Both the position numbers and the translations under genes were made by a program. From an uncultured Bacteroidota bacterium (GTDB lineage Bacteria; Bacteroidota; Bacteroidia; Bacteroidales; UBA12481): a stretch of 64,000 nt of DNA. This document shows, piece after piece, positions 16,774-25,162 of the stretch; within the stretch, counting starts at the first letter, position 1; each line of letters begins with the position of its first letter. The notes under the pieces were generated by a model. That model made no database searches and was not told where the DNA came from. It worked only from the letters and a program-made list of their open reading frames with translations. The DNA lies in the NCBI GenBank assembly GCA_903851365.1, contig CAINOB010000062.1, positions 62,001 through 126,000 on the forward strand. The letters run 5' to 3'.

Positions 16774-16798
16774 CAGGTGTAAAAGCCGACAGGTGTAT
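16747..16798. repeat. Palindrome family A, copy 6, containing the esterase stop codon
   Basis: ACACCTGTCAGCTTT faces AAAGCTGACAGGTGT, then a partial extra arm GCCGACAGGTGT. It lies between convergent genes and may terminate both. Confidence 0.85.
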
Positions 16799-16811
16799 TT
16801 TTTCCTACTAC

Positions 16812-19800
16812 TTACTTTCCTTGTTTCGCCGGCGTTGAAAAAGGCGGTGGAGTTACTTTTATTTCACCCTGCTGTTCCAATAGTTTCAGCGCCTCTTTTA
16901 CGGCTCGTTCCAATTGCGGATCGGTGCCTTTTGTCAGTGATATGGCATCCTGACGAACTTCAATATCCGGAGGAACACCCATATTTTCAGCTACCCACTT
17001 ATTATTGATCGGATCAAAAACCGCATTATCCGGAGCGGTTACGGTGCCACCATCAACCAATGCATAATGGACCGATGATTTTACCAACCCACCCCATGTT
17101 CGGGTGCCGACCAGTGGTCCTATTTTTTGTTGACGGAATACCCAGGGAAAGAAATCTCCACCTGAGCCTGACAATTCGTTAATCAACAAAACTTTAGGTC
17201 CGAGAATTCCAGCTGGCAAACGGAATGGAATACCGTTTGGAACTTCATTCGTTAACGCAGCCCTGAGTTTACGTCCCATTAAATCAACCATATAATCATC
17301 GAGAAGTCCACCGCCATTGAATCGTTCATCAATTACAGCCCCCTTCTTATCCTGCTGGGCAAAGAAATATCTATTAAAGGAGATGAACCCTCCGTTCCCT
17401 GTATTGGGTATCCAGACATAAGCAAGTTTCCCCCCCGATAATTTATCGACCATGCGCCGGTTATCTTCCACCCAGGCCCTCTGACGCAAATTAGATTCAC
17501 TTCCGATGGGTTTTACCACCTCAGTCCAGGCACCGGCAAAATCGGGAGTTTTATTGATATTTATGGTGGTCTGGACATCTACGGTGCCCTCCAAAAATTG
17601 GTAGGGGTCGTCCATGTCGGTAATTTCTTTGCCATTGATTCCAACCAGGTAATACCCCTCCTGAACTTTTATGCCTGGCCTGTCAAGCGGACTTGACAGC
17701 TCAGGGTTCCAGCTCTCGGTGGTATAAATCCTGCTGATCTTCCATCGCTTGTTTTCTGCGACCAGATCTGCGCCCAGTAATCCAACCGGCGACCTTTCGA
17801 CATCGGGATAATCTCCGCCTGATACAAAACTGTGACCAACGGAAAGTTCACCATTTACCTGATCGAGGATATAGTGCAGATCGGCACGATGTTTTACAAA
17901 TGGAACCAATGGGGCATATTTCGCGTGCACTTCATTCCAATCGCGGCCATGCATGCCCGGATCGTAAAAATAGTCCTTCTCATAGCGCCAGGTTTCCTCA
18001 AACATTTGCTGCCACTCCTCCGAACGATTAAGCTGAACCTTAAGATTGATGTTAACAGTGGTACCGTCACTCCCGCTTGGTGATGATGCATTCATTATTT
18101 TCCATGCACTACCGATTCGTCCCAGTAATTTGTTCCCGTCGTTGGAAACTGACAATTCACCTGAACCGGTTACATATTCCTTAGCTTCGCGTTTTTCCAG
18201 GGTGAATTTACTGATTACCAGTCCGCCCGATCCCGGTTTTTGCTCACCGATAAACATGGTTCCCGCAGGTCCGGTCACTATGAAGCGATAGTTGGCTTTT
18301 GCCATTGGCAATGCCACTGTCCTTCTTTCCAGGTTTTCAAAATCGATCAGGACCGGTTCGGGTTCTTTGGTCTGTGCTTTTGTAGAATCCTTAACTGTTT
18401 TGCTTGCTGCCGGCTCTTCTTTGGCCTTTTTTACTTCTGTTTCCGGCTTCTTTTCACCGGCTACCGTTTCCTCATCACTGCGTGGTTTGAATGGAGAAAG
18501 GTCGTCTTTCCTGAGGTTTACAATATATGCGGCATAGATTGGTGATGCGGTCATAGAACTGGTATTGGCCCATCCGGAACCGAGTGCAACATCGGTACTT
18601 GCCAGAAAATAAATATGATGTCCATCCCTGTCCCAGGCGGGTGAGAATGCATCAGCAAAGGAGTTGGTCAGAGGACGTGTAGTATGGTCAGTTACAGACC
18701 AGACTATCACCTGACGGAAATTGTTTGATCCGGTTTTTGAATACATCAGCCATTTGGAATCTGGCGACCAGGTAAGTCCCATGCTCCCTCTTTCCGTGTT
18801 TGTTCCACCGGTATCAGCCGTTTTAATTGTACCCGCCTCAACATCCACAATCCGGATTCTCACATCATCATCTTCAAAGGCGATATGCTTTCCATCGGGC
18901 GACCAGGCAGGCTCCCAGGCCATTTTTGATTCGCCGATAGATATGCTGCGAGGTTTCGACATCCCATCCTGAGCTGTAATCAGCAGCGCATAACCTTTTC
19001 CGTCAGCATCAGAAAACCAGGCTATCTCTTTGCCTTTAGGAGACCATAAAGGAGCACGATCAGCAGCACCGGATGAATGAGTGATATTTCGTGTATCACC
19101 GTTTTCCGCGGGAACCGTAAATATCTCTCCACGAGATTCCAGGATTACTCTTTTACCAGTCGGCGAAAGCGAAACGGAAGTCGCACTTTCGGTTATATTC
19201 TCCCATTTAGTTTCAGCCCAGGGAAAATCCCCTGTAATGGTAATATTCAATTGTTTTGAATCATTGGTAGAGAGATCCAAAAGGTGCAGGTAACCTTCAC
19301 GCTCATAGGTAAGATTCTTTCCAAATCCGCTGAGCCATTTTATATCTGAACCTGAAAAGTGAGTAAGCTGCTTCAGTTCACTTGTTTCCGGGTTGTATGA
19401 CCAGATATTTGAGGTCCAGTCGCGGTCCGATAAAAAATAGATTGTCTTTCCTAACCATAAAGGATGAAAATCATAAGTCGATTCATTGGGCAGGAGCTTT
19501 TCCGTTTGGTCGGCCAGATTCAGAACTGCCAGGGCTGTGTTTTGTCCACCACGATAATGACGCCACTCACCATCCCATCGAGCTACCCGGTCGATGACTA
19601 TCTGCTTTCCATCGGGGGAAAATGATCCATCGGTTGCCCATTGTTTCGACAGCGTAGTGGAAGGTCCGCCTTCCATCGATACTGTCCATAAACGATCGAA
19701 TGATGATGGGGCATTCTCCCTTGAAGTTGCATAAAGGACCCGCCTGCCATCGGGCGACCAACCATGAACCGCAGCGGGACTGGGATGCCAGGTGAGTCTT

Positions 19801-20111
19801 TTTGGAGTACCCCCATTGACAGAAACTACATAAACGGCTTGATTTCCGGTCCTGTTGGAATTGAATGCAATCCATTTCCCGTCGGGTGACAAATGCGGGT
19901 TGCTTTCCACGGCAGGGGTGCTGGTCAGCCTGAGCGTTTCCTTGCCAGCGAGATCGGCGACCCATATATCACCTCCGTAAGCAAAAGTTATATGAGTTGC
20001 ACTTATTGATGGTTCCCGAAGCAGCCTGGTGCCCTGCGAAAAAGCAGCATTTACTGAAACCAGCAGCAAAATCATGATCAATGTCCGGCGATACAGGTAA
20101 CTTAATTTCAT
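16812..20111 (-). CDS. Tricorn-like S41 protease
   Basis: A 1099-residue exported protein with signal peptide (LIMILLLVSVNAAFSQG). Residues about 30-540 carry WD40-like PD40 blades (repeated SPDGKxIAF / WSPDGK patterns), a charged linker rich in Lys/Glu/Pro follows, then C1, PDZ (KVQEGYYLVGINGKEITDMD) and C2 parts with the catalytic region VLLINELSGSGGDFFPWVFR and GTRTWGGL. This matches tricorn protease homologues, which degrade peptides into short pieces; the signal peptide puts it in the periplasm. The nearby promoter (20134-20141) makes it a monocistronic unit, divergent from the UspA genes. Confidence 0.92.
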   Translation of the reverse strand: MKLSYLYRRTLIMILLLVSVNAAFSQGTRLLREPSISATHITFAYGGDIWVADLAGKETLRLTSTPAVESNPHLSPDGKWIAFNSNRTGNQAVYVVSVNGGTPKRLTWHPSPAAVHGWSPDGRRVLYATSRENAPSSFDRLWTVSMEGGPSTTLSKQWATDGSFSPDGKQIVIDRVARWDGEWRHYRGGQNTALAVLNLADQTEKLLPNESTYDFHPLWLGKTIYFLSDRDWTSNIWSYNPETSELKQLTHFSGSDIKWLSGFGKNLTYEREGYLHLLDLSTNDSKQLNITITGDFPWAETKWENITESATSVSLSPTGKRVILESRGEIFTVPAENGDTRNITHSSGAADRAPLWSPKGKEIAWFSDADGKGYALLITAQDGMSKPRSISIGESKMAWEPAWSPDGKHIAFEDDDVRIRIVDVEAGTIKTADTGGTNTERGSMGLTWSPDSKWLMYSKTGSNNFRQVIVWSVTDHTTRPLTNSFADAFSPAWDRDGHHIYFLASTDVALGSGWANTSSMTASPIYAAYIVNLRKDDLSPFKPRSDEETVAGEKKPETEVKKAKEEPAASKTVKDSTKAQTKEPEPVLIDFENLERRTVALPMAKANYRFIVTGPAGTMFIGEQKPGSGGLVISKFTLEKREAKEYVTGSGELSVSNDGNKLLGRIGSAWKIMNASSPSGSDGTTVNINLKVQLNRSEEWQQMFEETWRYEKDYFYDPGMHGRDWNEVHAKYAPLVPFVKHRADLHYILDQVNGELSVGHSFVSGGDYPDVERSPVGLLGADLVAENKRWKISRIYTTESWNPELSSPLDRPGIKVQEGYYLVGINGKEITDMDDPYQFLEGTVDVQTTININKTPDFAGAWTEVVKPIGSESNLRQRAWVEDNRRMVDKLSGGKLAYVWIPNTGNGGFISFNRYFFAQQDKKGAVIDERFNGGGLLDDYMVDLMGRKLRAALTNEVPNGIPFRLPAGILGPKVLLINELSGSGGDFFPWVFRQQKIGPLVGTRTWGGLVKSSVHYALVDGGTVTAPDNAVFDPINNKWVAENMGVPPDIEVRQDAISLTKGTDPQLERAVKEALKLLEQQGEIKVTPPPFSTPAKQGK

Positions 20112-20133
20112 AATTAATGGTGTATGTAATAAT

Positions 20134-20141
20134 CAAATTTA
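20134..20141 (-). promoter_or_regulatory. -7 promoter element of tricorn-like gene
   Basis: Minus-strand TAAATTTG, perfect TAnnTTTG, with ATTG 19 bases upstream as a possible -33 element. 23 bases before ATG 20111. Confidence 0.65.
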
Positions 20142-20280
20142 TTAAATCCGCACTAATTGGCAATTCCAAAAATCCCTTGTAAGCATAACAGTTTTTGCAA
20201 GGTTTAGTTTTATACTCTATAAGATTAACAATCAAGAAAAAAGTTACTACTAACGGCTATAAAAGAATCCTCTTTTTTCG

Positions 20281-20288
20281 TATATTTG
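20281..20288 (+). promoter_or_regulatory. -7 promoter element of UspA pair
   Basis: TATATTTG, a perfect TAnnTTTG, 42 bases before ATG 20330. Confidence 0.65.
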
Positions 20289-20329
20289 GGTAAGACCATC
20301 CATTCGCAATTGCTCTTTATTTGCAAATC

Positions 20330-21271
20330 ATGAAAACCGCCATTTTAGGAACCGATCTATCTGCAGCATCTGATCGGATTATTGAGAATTCCACCGAATT
20401 TAAATTATTCGGCATCGAAAAAATTATTCTGGTTTTTGTCCTGAATCTGAGAAGCATCGAGGACTTTGCTGATTACAATCTTGATACTGCGCAGGTTAAA
20501 ATTGACATACAGAAAGATCGCCTGATTAGTCTTGGTTTTGAGGCAGATACGAGAATTGTTATGGGTGTTCCCGCGGTTGAAATCATGAGGCAGGTTAAGA
20601 TAATCGATGCCGGAATTGTCATTATCGGTTCAAGGGGAAATACCTGGGCAAAATCCACTTTGGGTGAAACAGCCTCGGAAGTCCTGCACAACATGAAATG
20701 CCCGGTTCTGCTGATGGCATTCGACAATAAGCCTGCTGAGAAGCGGGATTCGGAAATGAAACAGGTCGAACTGAAGCATTTTGGAAATTATATCAGGCAG
20801 TTAAGAAAACAAATGCCGAAAATCGAATTGCTCCATAAAACGATTAATGGGCATATCTTTTTAACAACAGATTTCTCAGACTTTTCGGAAAACGCATTTC
20901 AATTTCTGAAAAATCAGCTGACCCCTATCCCAAAGCTCACACTCATGCATGTTCAGGATGTCAACCGGATAGCTAAACATCTGGAAGATAAGCTTGAGGA
21001 ATTCAATGAAATAGACACCAAGCGTTTGCAACGGTTAAAGGAAGAGTTCAGCAAACTACACCCCGAAACCGAAATTAAAGTTGTACTGGAATATGGCAAT
21101 CCCAAGCAGCTGATCGCTGATTATATAAAAGCCAGCCAGGTTACTTTGACTGTTATGGGCAGCCAGGGTCATGGTTATCTTGGCGAATTCTTCCTTGGGA
21201 GCGTAAGTCTGAGAGTTGCGCGTCAGGCTGAATCAAATGTTCTGGTTATTCCCTTTCACAAGAAGCTTTAA
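20330..21271 (+). CDS. Tandem-domain universal stress protein 1
   Basis: A 313-residue cytoplasmic protein with two UspA domains. The first opens MKTAILGTDLSAASDRIIEN and closes IVIIGSRGNTWAKSTLGETA; the second opens GHIFLTTDFSDFSENAFQFL and closes VTLTVMGSQGHGYLGEFFLG, with GSVSLRVARQAESNVLVIP at the end. The G-2x-G-9x-G(S/T) ATP-binding pattern is visible in the second domain. UspA proteins aid survival under starvation or stress. A TTG at 20321 is an unlikely start. A 285-residue paralogue follows 26 bp downstream, so they form a tandem duplicate unit. Confidence 0.93.
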   Translation: MKTAILGTDLSAASDRIIENSTEFKLFGIEKIILVFVLNLRSIEDFADYNLDTAQVKIDIQKDRLISLGFEADTRIVMGVPAVEIMRQVKIIDAGIVIIGSRGNTWAKSTLGETASEVLHNMKCPVLLMAFDNKPAEKRDSEMKQVELKHFGNYIRQLRKQMPKIELLHKTINGHIFLTTDFSDFSENAFQFLKNQLTPIPKLTLMHVQDVNRIAKHLEDKLEEFNEIDTKRLQRLKEEFSKLHPETEIKVVLEYGNPKQLIADYIKASQVTLTVMGSQGHGYLGEFFLGSVSLRVARQAESNVLVIPFHKKL

Positions 21272-21297
21272 CATAAAAGTAAAGAAAGGTCAACACG

Positions 21298-22155
21298 ATG
21301 AAAACTGCTATTCTGGGTTCGGATCTGTCTCCGGCATCGGATCAGATCATCGAGAATTCAAAAGAATTCAAGTTGTTGGGAATTGAAAAGGTCATTCTTA
21401 TCTACGTGGTGAACCGGAGAAACGTTGATGATTTTTCCATATCCGACAAGGATGCCACTCAGGTAAAACTTGAAAGCCAAAAGAACCGGCTCATGAGCTT
21501 TGGGTTCAGGGCAGAAACCAAAGTTGTGTGGGGCTCTCCTTCTCTCGAGTTGATGAAAGAAGCCAGGACCTGTGAAGCCGGACTGGTGATCATCGGATCA
21601 AGAGGGAATTCACTGACATCACAAACTATTGGAGCGACAGCTTCGGAGATCCTGCACCACATGAAATGCTCAGTTCTGCTGATGGTATTCAACAAAGAAC
21701 CGGATGGCACGGTGGCACTACTGCACAAAAACATCAACCAGCATGTACTCCTGACCACCGATTTTTCCGACTTTTCGGAAAATGCTTTTCAGGTGGTAAA
21801 GAACCAATTGGCACCAGTACCTCAACTCACCCTGATGCATATTCAGGATGTGGCCAGGATTTCCAAACACCTGGAAAACAAACTTGAGGAATTCAACCAA
21901 ATTGATACGGCCCGGCTCCAAAGGATGAAAGAAGAGTTCAATCATGTGCATCCTGAAACAAAGATCAGGATTGCGCTGGACTATGGGCATCCCAAGCAAC
22001 TGATCCCCAGATTTATTAAGAATAACCAGGTGACCCTGACTGTCATGGGCAGTCAGGGCCGTGGTTACATTGGCGAATTCTTCCTGGGAAGTGTCAGTTT
22101 ACGGGTTGCACGTCACGCCGATTCGAACCTATTGATCATACCGTTCACTGCATAA
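21298..22155 (+). CDS. Tandem-domain universal stress protein 2
   Basis: A 285-residue paralogue of the previous gene with identical domain order (MKTAILGSDLSPASDQIIEN, GLVIIGSRGNS, VLLTTDFSDFSENAFQVVK, VTLTVMGSQGRGYIGEFFLG). The two align throughout, but this copy lacks about 28 residues that the first carries between its domains (around DSEMKQVELKHFGNYIRQLR). It ends 11 bp inside the 3' end of a convergent lipoprotein gene. Same likely promoter as its neighbour. Confidence 0.93.
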   Translation: MKTAILGSDLSPASDQIIENSKEFKLLGIEKVILIYVVNRRNVDDFSISDKDATQVKLESQKNRLMSFGFRAETKVVWGSPSLELMKEARTCEAGLVIIGSRGNSLTSQTIGATASEILHHMKCSVLLMVFNKEPDGTVALLHKNINQHVLLTTDFSDFSENAFQVVKNQLAPVPQLTLMHIQDVARISKHLENKLEEFNQIDTARLQRMKEEFNHVHPETKIRIALDYGHPKQLIPRFIKNNQVTLTVMGSQGRGYIGEFFLGSVSLRVARHADSNLLIIPFTA

Positions 22156-24289
22156 TCCATCCTGCGGGAGCCGGAGGCACATCCTCAAAAGCAATCTTCG
22201 CCTTTCCGTCAGAAGTGATGATCAGAATCGGATTTAATGTTCGTGGGCTTGAATTCAGAATGTTTAAATTGGGATCAGGATGGTCGGGCCCAAGGTCAAC
22301 AGAGTAGTTTACATTTGATTTTCCTAAAACATTCTCATTATCATAAAATTGAAAAGCTTCATTCATTAGGCTTGTTATGCGGTCCCGAAGTACACCCACT
22401 ACTGTAAAATGGTATTTTACTTTGTCCATATCGCCCATGATAGCCATTGCAAGTAAAGATTGAACGTGACCGTCTATACTTTTGCAAGCAGTTGAGATCT
22501 CAGTTAACCTATCGGACAAAAACAAAGTCTTTATGACATCGTGTTTCGCGCGAACCTCAGCCAACAATATTCTGAGTCTTGCTAACATGCCGTTGGATTC
22601 TACCTGCATGGCTTGCGCTTGTTGTTTCATTTGGTCGATAGTTAAAGTGACAGTACCACTCCCTGCAGACCCGCTGGTTTTAAGCGGATCCACAGGACTG
22701 GAGGCCCTTGAAATGGTGTACAGGTGGTCAGTCTGGTTAACAGTTACAACCTGAGGAGTTTCAGGCTCCCATTTGCCATCTCTTGAGACCTGCGACTCGT
22801 AATTACCGGCCTTCATCTGGATGGACATCCAGCCATTGTTGCTGGTGGTGACTTTCCGCCAATCGGAAGTGCCGGATTCCCTGAACCTGAACAGCACACC
22901 GCCACCAACCACCCAGGTATTATTATTGTTAAGCAGGTACGACAGCGATCCGTTTAGAACGGTAAAAGAATCGACCATAGTCAGGAAAAATACCACATTA
23001 ATGGTCGTACTGCCGCTGACAGTAAAGGATAGCGGGTCAGGAAGTTTAAATACCGACTGGACCCTCGGATTTTTGAAAGTCACAGCAACTGAATAATCAC
23101 CGTCTGGCAAAGCAGTTGATAGCTCGTTATTGCCCTCATTGCCATTAATAGTTAACAACTCGGATCCCGGTGCGTCAAGGGTGCTTATGGTAAAATCAAA
23201 ATCCGCCTCTGTGAAATTAAAATCGTAGGTTGACTTCAATAATTCATATTCCAGAGATTTTATATTGATCTGCACAATTTTCCCTTTGGTTGACACTGAC
23301 AATCCCCAGGTTGAAAGGTGTTTCAGTCCCACCTGAACAGCAGAGGTTGTGTAAACGGCATCACCTTCATTCTGCCACATACCACTCGATGGATCAAAAC
23401 TCATTAGTTGCAGATGATCACCTTCCTTAATAGTCTGATGAGTGAGTGGATTATACAGTCCAGGATTCACAGGCAGTGAAAGTCCAATAGTTCCCGAAGC
23501 TACCTGACTGGCAATATTTCCCTGGTTATCCCTGATCTCAATATCCATCCAGGCTCCTGGAGCCAGAAAGGTATTCTGAATGTTACCGTCAGCGTCGCGG
23601 TATTGTCCGGTTACTCCTCCCGGGAATAAATCCGATGTATTTGCCACCCGGGGATCATAGAGCCTTGCCTCGAGGGAGAGTTGTCCGTTGAGATGTGTTC
23701 CGGCTACAGTTTTCAGCTCGGTTCCTTCGGTCAATTTAATTTTTGCCCCGGAAGTCCCTACGGCCTGTTCAACCGTGGCATTAATTTTACCTCCGGTGGC
23801 ACTTGAAAAATCATCAACCTTTACGGAAGTCACTCCACTTGGCAGGTTATCTTTTTTTATCATTGATACATATAACCGATGGATTCCTTCAGAGGGGATA
23901 CTGATCTGTCTGGTTACGGGCAGATACCCGGGGTAACTGGCTTGGAGCACAAGCTGAACGGGTTGTTCCATTGATGGAACCTTAGCATAGGGATCAAGAT
24001 TGAATTCAACAGTTCCTGTTGCTGTGGAAAACTGATTCTTTCGCTTACCTCCGGGTGTCATGGTCAGTGACTGGTCAGCTCCGGCAAAAGAAACTTCGAT
24101 TTTATCCAACCCGGCCGGTTCCATCATTTCACCCGTAGCCGCATCTTCAAAAACCACTGTCACAAAGGTTTTCATGAAATTATTGGCCAGTTTGAGTTCG
24201 AGGTCGTTCAATGTGACGTCCTCCTTCTTGCAGCCTGAATAAAACAGTGTTATACAAGTCAATCCTAAGATTTGAAATATTCTTTTCAT
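22145..24289 (-). CDS. Large beta-rich surface lipoprotein, cassette 1
   Basis: A 714-residue lipoprotein (lipobox TLFYSGCKKED). It begins with repeated carboxypeptidase-regulatory-like beta modules (VTVVFEDAATGEMMEPAGLD, SLTMTPGGKRKNQF), has Ig-like segments in the middle (EGDHLQLMSFDPSSGMWQNE, RFRESGTSDWRKV), a central module with VNQTDHLYTISR, then a helical heptad stretch (about 550-610) and a closing IITSDGKAKIAFEDVPPAPA segment. No known family is recognised. It is the downstream partner of a 236-residue barrel protein 11 bp before it. A 719-residue paralogue in the same arrangement lies at 25163. Function is unknown; secretion and pairing with a barrel suggest a two-part surface complex. 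Confidence 0.85.
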   Translation of the reverse strand: MKRIFQILGLTCITLFYSGCKKEDVTLNDLELKLANNFMKTFVTVVFEDAATGEMMEPAGLDKIEVSFAGADQSLTMTPGGKRKNQFSTATGTVEFNLDPYAKVPSMEQPVQLVLQASYPGYLPVTRQISIPSEGIHRLYVSMIKKDNLPSGVTSVKVDDFSSATGGKINATVEQAVGTSGAKIKLTEGTELKTVAGTHLNGQLSLEARLYDPRVANTSDLFPGGVTGQYRDADGNIQNTFLAPGAWMDIEIRDNQGNIASQVASGTIGLSLPVNPGLYNPLTHQTIKEGDHLQLMSFDPSSGMWQNEGDAVYTTSAVQVGLKHLSTWGLSVSTKGKIVQINIKSLEYELLKSTYDFNFTEADFDFTISTLDAPGSELLTINGNEGNNELSTALPDGDYSVAVTFKNPRVQSVFKLPDPLSFTVSGSTTINVVFFLTMVDSFTVLNGSLSYLLNNNNTWVVGGGVLFRFRESGTSDWRKVTTSNNGWMSIQMKAGNYESQVSRDGKWEPETPQVVTVNQTDHLYTISRASSPVDPLKTSGSAGSGTVTLTIDQMKQQAQAMQVESNGMLARLRILLAEVRAKHDVIKTLFLSDRLTEISTACKSIDGHVQSLLAMAIMGDMDKVKYHFTVVGVLRDRITSLMNEAFQFYDNENVLGKSNVNYSVDLGPDHPDPNLNILNSSPRTLNPILIITSDGKAKIAFEDVPPAPAGWIMQ

Positions 24290-24300
24290 GGGAATCAGGA

Positions 24301-25011
24301 TTAAAATATTCGATAAGAAAGTTCAATATTAAGCACTGGCCACCAGTCATAGGGAGCGATAAGCTTGCTGATAACCGTCATATTTCTTTGGTTCACCGTT
24401 GGGGCGAGCATTCCGCCACCCATCAGGACAGCCTGTGGGACAGAATGATAATAAGTTCCTAGGTCAACTGAAAAACCAAGCCTTTTCCCGCGATCAAGGG
24501 TTTGCCCAAATCCGATACCGGCGTAAGGCGAAACCTTCCAGGATGGGGCAATCAGCAACTTTAACCCGCCAACATCCTCCGGTTTAACATTCAGGTCTTC
24601 GTAAGGCAGGTCGCCGTTGGCTCCAGCAGCAACCGACAACAGAGTGCGGTTGGTTGCGGCACCCAGGGTCAGGTGGAACCAACGAACAGGATTGAAATTT
24701 ACTTTGATATGCGCACCGCCGGTATACAGGCTGCCTTTCAGGTTAAGGTTGTTTCCCTGGATGTCCATGTTCTTATTAACATTCAGGTTCATGGTACTGT
24801 ACCCTGCCCGCACATCGAATTTAGGGCCAAGCCCTTTAATGACTTCCCCTCCGATTCCAAAAGTGGATACATTCAAACCTATCCCCCATTGACTTGAAAA
24901 CAGATTGCTTTTTGAGGGAACTTTTTCAGTTTGTGCCTGGCCCGGAAATACCGTAAGCCAGTGGAAAAGCAGCATCGCTGCATAATACAAAAGACAAGGA
25001 TTTCTCTTCAT
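24301..25011 (-). CDS. Predicted outer-membrane beta-barrel protein, cassette 1
   Basis: A 236-residue protein with signal peptide (AAMLLFHWLTVFPGQAQ) and alternating beta-strand hydropathy across the body: WGIGLNVSTFGIGGEVIKGL, FDVRAGYSTMNLNVN, SVDLGTYYHSVPQAVLMGGG and a C-terminal aromatic residue (YRIF), typical of outer membrane barrels. Possibly an eight-stranded small barrel. Family not identified. It precedes the lipoprotein gene by 11 bp and is one of two tandem paralogues; the other has the same length (236). A 67-bp stretch (24795-24861) is identical to the paralogue. Confidence 0.8.
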   Translation of the reverse strand: MKRNPCLLYYAAMLLFHWLTVFPGQAQTEKVPSKSNLFSSQWGIGLNVSTFGIGGEVIKGLGPKFDVRAGYSTMNLNVNKNMDIQGNNLNLKGSLYTGGAHIKVNFNPVRWFHLTLGAATNRTLLSVAAGANGDLPYEDLNVKPEDVGGLKLLIAPSWKVSPYAGIGFGQTLDRGKRLGFSVDLGTYYHSVPQAVLMGGGMLAPTVNQRNMTVISKLIAPYDWWPVLNIELSYRIF

Positions 25012-25032
25012 TTCATCGACTTTTTGTTAAAG

Positions 25033-25080
25033 GTACTTGTGATAGTACTAAAATCAAGTTGATTGGAGTTTTTTTGACCA
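25033..25080 (-). promoter_or_regulatory. Conserved upstream region of cassette 1
   Basis: An inverted repeat GTACT-tgtgat-AGTAC (25033-25048) and a box at 25055-25080 matching 20 of 25 positions with 28087-28112 upstream of cassette 2. The boxes begin 44 and 43 bases from their respective start codons, so they are likely shared regulatory DNA. Confidence 0.5.
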
Positions 25081-25089
25081 ACATAAAGA

Positions 25090-25098
25090 CCCCCCCCC
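25090..25098. repeat. Run of nine C
   Basis: A homopolymer of nine C (G on the coding strand) 79 bases before the barrel-1 start, a length prone to slippage. Next to it is a weak hairpin CTGAG-tatttag-CTCAG. Confidence 0.6.
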
Positions 25099-25162
25099 TG
25101 AGTATTTAGCTCAGAGGGTAGGTAAAATTACAGCGTTTTTTTATAGCTGTCAGGTTCTAATA

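Noticed and set aside
16747-16798. Insertion sequence ends
   Set aside because: The inverted repeats are a dispersed palindrome without any transposase between them.
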